NCBI RefSeq assembly: GCF_025567125.1
Contig: NZ_JAOQJI010000018.1
Coordinates: 6,069-70,068 of the forward strand
Length of the DNA: 64,000 bases
Origin: Phocaeicola fibrisolvens
Lineage (GTDB): Bacteria; Bacteroidota; Bacteroidia; Bacteroidales; Bacteroidaceae
Direction: 5' to 3'
Made by a program: the position numbers and the translations under genes
In this document: in pieces, positions 61,553 through 64,000 of the stretch
How the letters are laid out: the number at the start of each line of letters is the position of its first letter
Position numbering within the stretch: the first letter of the stretch is position 1
Notes under the pieces: generated by a model
The model's database searches: none
The model's input: only the letters and a program-made list of their open reading frames with translations
Told to the model about the DNA's origin: nothing

Positions 61553-63826
61553 ATGAAAAGTAATCGTTTCAAGTCTTGGATAAGTCAGTTAGGCTTTGTG
61601 TTTTTCATTTTCTCTTTGTGTATCATGTCCTCATGTAAAAAAGACAATCTTTCAGCGGATGAGAGCACAGGGGCTGATTCTCCAACAGCAGATGGAGGCT
61701 TGGCACAACTGAATCGTGACATAGCTGATATGCAGCAGATAGCGGAAGGTAAGGTGAAAGTATTGACGTACACGAGGGAAAGTAGTGGCCGATATTTGGT
61801 GGAATTGGATAATGAGCATATACTTACCGTATATGCAGAGTCTGAACAAGTGAAGAAGAATTCCATTCCTTTGGTGGGAATTGATGCAGACGGATATTGG
61901 GTGTATGAACTGGATGGGCATACACAAACGTTGACAGATGCTGATGGACAGCCTGCTGCAGCCTTAAGTTCGACAGGAAAAGGTATATTAACTCCTCGTT
62001 TTCAGGTTGGAGAAAAGCGGTTTTGGGAGGTTTCATATAATGGTACTTCCTGGATGCAAATAGGGAATCGGCAAGTATGGGATACAGAAAAAGCATCGTC
62101 CGCTGCCTATTCTCCTTTTGCCGGATGTACGGTGGATGAAGATGCGCGGACCTTGTCGTTGTCGTTGCGTTGTGGAGAACAGGTGATTACATCACAAATA
62201 ACCGGTAAGACTACAACGGAAGCATGGAACAAGTTTGTGGCTGGTTCTGCCGATAATGTCTTGCTGGATTTCTCTTATGCGGGGTATAAGCATGGAGAAG
62301 AAGAGGCTCCGGATGGATTCTCTTTAGGTTATCAGGTGGTGAATGTACGTGACCGTATGGTACAGAAGAATATGACGGCCCGAAATGCCTTATTGGATAT
62401 TATGGCAGAATATAAATTAGATAAAGGCGTAAAAGAGGCTAAGGTGGTAATTTATTTTCCAGAAGGACGGTATGTCTTGCATAATGAGGAGGACAATACG
62501 TATGATCCTGATAAGACGGATTTTGATTCGGATGGAAAGGGAAATAATACCAGTAATGAGATTTTAATGTTTGGAGGAAACTTTATCATAAAGGGTGATG
62601 GGGCAGATAAGACATTTTTAGAAATGGAAACTCCTAATTTGCCTAAACAAAAGTCGGATATGTACTCTTCGCCGGTAATGATTAATATCAAGAATAATGC
62701 ATGGCTGGGTACAAAATACGAAGTTATAGGAAATGCTGGAAAAGGCACTTTTACGGTGAAAGTATCCGGCTCGTCTAATTTTAAGGTTGGAGAATGGGTA
62801 TGTCTCTATTTGCATGACAATAATCCGAAATTGGTTAAGCAAGAATTACTTCCTTATGCTTGGGAATCTAATATGACTAATATTTCCACGGAAGGTGTGC
62901 AGGTGGAAGATTACCATCAGATTGTGAGCATTAGCGGAGATGAAATCACCTTCAAGGAACCAATTATGCATGAAGTGGATACGCAGTGGGACTGGAAACT
63001 ATGTAAGTATTCTTATTATGAGAATGTAGGTGTGGAAGACTTGACGTTTGTAGGACATGCTGTGGATGACTTCAAACATCATCGTAGTTGGATAGACGAT
63101 GGTGCCTATAAACCTATTGCTTTTATGCGCGTGGTGAATTCATGGATGCGAAGGGTAAATTTTGAAAGTGTAAGTGAAGCTGCTTCTATTATTTCCAGTG
63201 CGAATTTTTCTGCATACAATATTGATATTAAAGGAAACCGAGGCCATTCGGCTATTCGTTCTCAGGGGTCCAGTCGCGTGTTTATTGGTGCTGTACGGGA
63301 TTATACGGATGGCCCATTGGCTGATGCTTATCCTACGATGCAGAAGAATGCCGGGCAATATCATGCTTGTGGGGTATCGAAGCCTAGTATGGGAGCTGTA
63401 ATTTGGAGAGTGACATGGGGACAGGATGCTTGCTTTGAGTCGCATGCTACCCAACCTCGTGCAACGTTGATAGATAATTGTACGGGTGGATTTGTACAAT
63501 CTCGCCAAGGAGGAGATGCCAATCAAGTTCCTAACCACTTAAATGATTTGACAATTTGGAATATGTGTTCTACGAATACAAAAGTGAATGGAAATGGCAC
63601 GCTTCCGGCAAACGGGGAGTTTGATTGGTGGCGTACGGGATGGCAATATTGGAAAATCCTTCCTCCAATAATTGTCGGTTTTCATGGTGAACCTGTCAAG
63701 TTTGTGCAGGAACAGGTGAAACTGGATGAAAGTAATGGCATTCCTGTAGAGCCTCAGTCACTTTATGAGGCACAGCTGGCACATCGTTTGGGAAGTGTTC
63801 CGGCTTGGTTGAATGCTTTAAAATAA
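61553..63826 (+). CDS. DUF4955 lipoprotein, second PL29-type lyase paralogue
   Basis: The 757-residue protein has a lipobox ending MSSC (Cys28). Its N-terminal module (about 45-200) is shorter and more diverged than that of its neighbour. The C-terminal DUF4955 domain (about 225-757) is clearly a paralogue of the one encoded at 58940: NVLLDFSYAGYKHGE, FIIKGDGADKTFLEME, GNRGHSAIRSQGSSRVFIG, WGQDACFESHATQPRATL and VPAWLNALK. An inserted DPDKTDFDSDGKGN block (about 320-333) looks like a calcium loop. The two copies likely cover different linkages or sulfation patterns, which is an inference. It ends the locus, with a terminator 14 nt on. Confidence 0.85.
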   Translation: MKSNRFKSWISQLGFVFFIFSLCIMSSCKKDNLSADESTGADSPTADGGLAQLNRDIADMQQIAEGKVKVLTYTRESSGRYLVELDNEHILTVYAESEQVKKNSIPLVGIDADGYWVYELDGHTQTLTDADGQPAAALSSTGKGILTPRFQVGEKRFWEVSYNGTSWMQIGNRQVWDTEKASSAAYSPFAGCTVDEDARTLSLSLRCGEQVITSQITGKTTTEAWNKFVAGSADNVLLDFSYAGYKHGEEEAPDGFSLGYQVVNVRDRMVQKNMTARNALLDIMAEYKLDKGVKEAKVVIYFPEGRYVLHNEEDNTYDPDKTDFDSDGKGNNTSNEILMFGGNFIIKGDGADKTFLEMETPNLPKQKSDMYSSPVMINIKNNAWLGTKYEVIGNAGKGTFTVKVSGSSNFKVGEWVCLYLHDNNPKLVKQELLPYAWESNMTNISTEGVQVEDYHQIVSISGDEITFKEPIMHEVDTQWDWKLCKYSYYENVGVEDLTFVGHAVDDFKHHRSWIDDGAYKPIAFMRVVNSWMRRVNFESVSEAASIISSANFSAYNIDIKGNRGHSAIRSQGSSRVFIGAVRDYTDGPLADAYPTMQKNAGQYHACGVSKPSMGAVIWRVTWGQDACFESHATQPRATLIDNCTGGFVQSRQGGDANQVPNHLNDLTIWNMCSTNTKVNGNGTLPANGEFDWWRTGWQYWKILPPIIVGFHGEPVKFVQEQVKLDESNGIPVEPQSLYEAQLAHRLGSVPAWLNALK

Positions 63827-63840
63827 GATGGAATGAAAAG

Positions 63841-63886
63841 CGGGCAAACTTACCGAAAAAAGAATATCGGTAGGTTTGCCCGTGTT
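63841..63886 (+). terminator. Terminator of the third glycan locus
   Basis: CGGGCAAACTTACCG (63841-63855) pairs with CGGTAGGTTTGCCCG (63868-63882, one wobble), then TGTTT. Confidence 0.85.
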
Positions 63887-63979
63887 TACTGAAGGCCCCA
63901 ATCTAGGGACATTCAGTAAATAATATAAAATTAGCCAACTAATTCATACACAAAGTGTTGCGAATTAGCTGGCTTTTTT
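63885..63979 (+). repeat. Two further inverted repeats at the window end
   Basis: TTTACTGAA (63885-63893) pairs with TTCAGTAAA (63912-63920), with CCC/GGG inside. AGCCAACTAATTC (63933-63945) pairs with GAATTAGCTGGCT (63962-63974) and is followed by T6, so it can terminate plus-strand transcripts. The end of an insertion sequence is possible but cannot be seen. Confidence 0.6.
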
Positions 63980-64000
63980 GTATCTTTAGGTATTCCCCCG

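Overview
The window is a chromosomal contig from a gut Bacteroidales, most likely Bacteroides or Phocaeicola. The evidence is the promoter grammar (TTTG, then about 18-20 nt, then TAnnTTTG, ahead of many genes), three SusC/SusD-type loci, a Bacteroides-type sigma/FecR pair, and many lipoproteins with an LxxC lipobox. Core genes look moderately GC-rich. The glycan loci and the 9.2-15 kb stretch are visibly more A/T-rich in codon use. A run of 249 Ns at 15701-15949 is an assembly gap.

Layout. 1-9.2 kb is a core region: an iron-dependent alcohol dehydrogenase cut by the window edge, pnp, a thioredoxin-like lipoprotein, greA, a HIT-family protein, a lone TonB-dependent receptor, a GDP-mannose pyrophosphorylase and tRNA-Leu(CAA). 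9.2-15 kb looks like an accessory island next to the tRNA: a Fic protein, an orphan SusD-like fusion lipoprotein behind a strongly structured leader, a decayed Mob relaxase, and a two-gene DUF3791/DUF3990 unit resembling a toxin-antitoxin pair. 15-18 kb carries a cytidylate-kinase-like gene and a YczE-type membrane gene (both cut by the N gap), an AraC regulator, and an acetyltransferase followed by a 4 x 21-bp palindromic repeat.

18.2-28.3 kb is a polysaccharide utilisation locus. In order it holds a lipoprotein, an ECF sigma factor, a FecR anti-sigma factor, a SusC with an STN signalling domain, a SusD and a GH29 alpha-L-fucosidase. The STN receptor, FecR and sigma factor should form a trans-envelope relay that induces the locus. 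The end of the sigma gene has a T7 run where one base more or less changes the product drastically.

28.4-35.0 kb (minus strand) is a compact sulfonation operon: CysQ, an SLC13 anion permease, CysC, CysD, CysN and a PAPS-dependent sulfotransferase. It has uptake, PAPS synthesis, transfer and PAP removal but no reductase, so it looks dedicated to making sulfate esters rather than cysteine. It resembles the B. thetaiotaomicron locus around BT_0416, which I recall being linked to steroid and cholesterol sulfonation.

35-50.4 kb is mostly core: an APC transporter, an RND tripartite pump, rsgA, frr, a phosphatase-like mutase, pyrH, a MATE transporter, birA, yraN, a small protein with tadA, DUF4834, pssA and psd. 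50.9-63.8 kb is a third SusC/SusD locus with a DUF5017 lipoprotein, a beta-helix lipoprotein and two tandem DUF4955 (PL29-type) lyase paralogues. It probably targets an acidic polysaccharide such as a glycosaminoglycan. No regulator for it is visible in the window.
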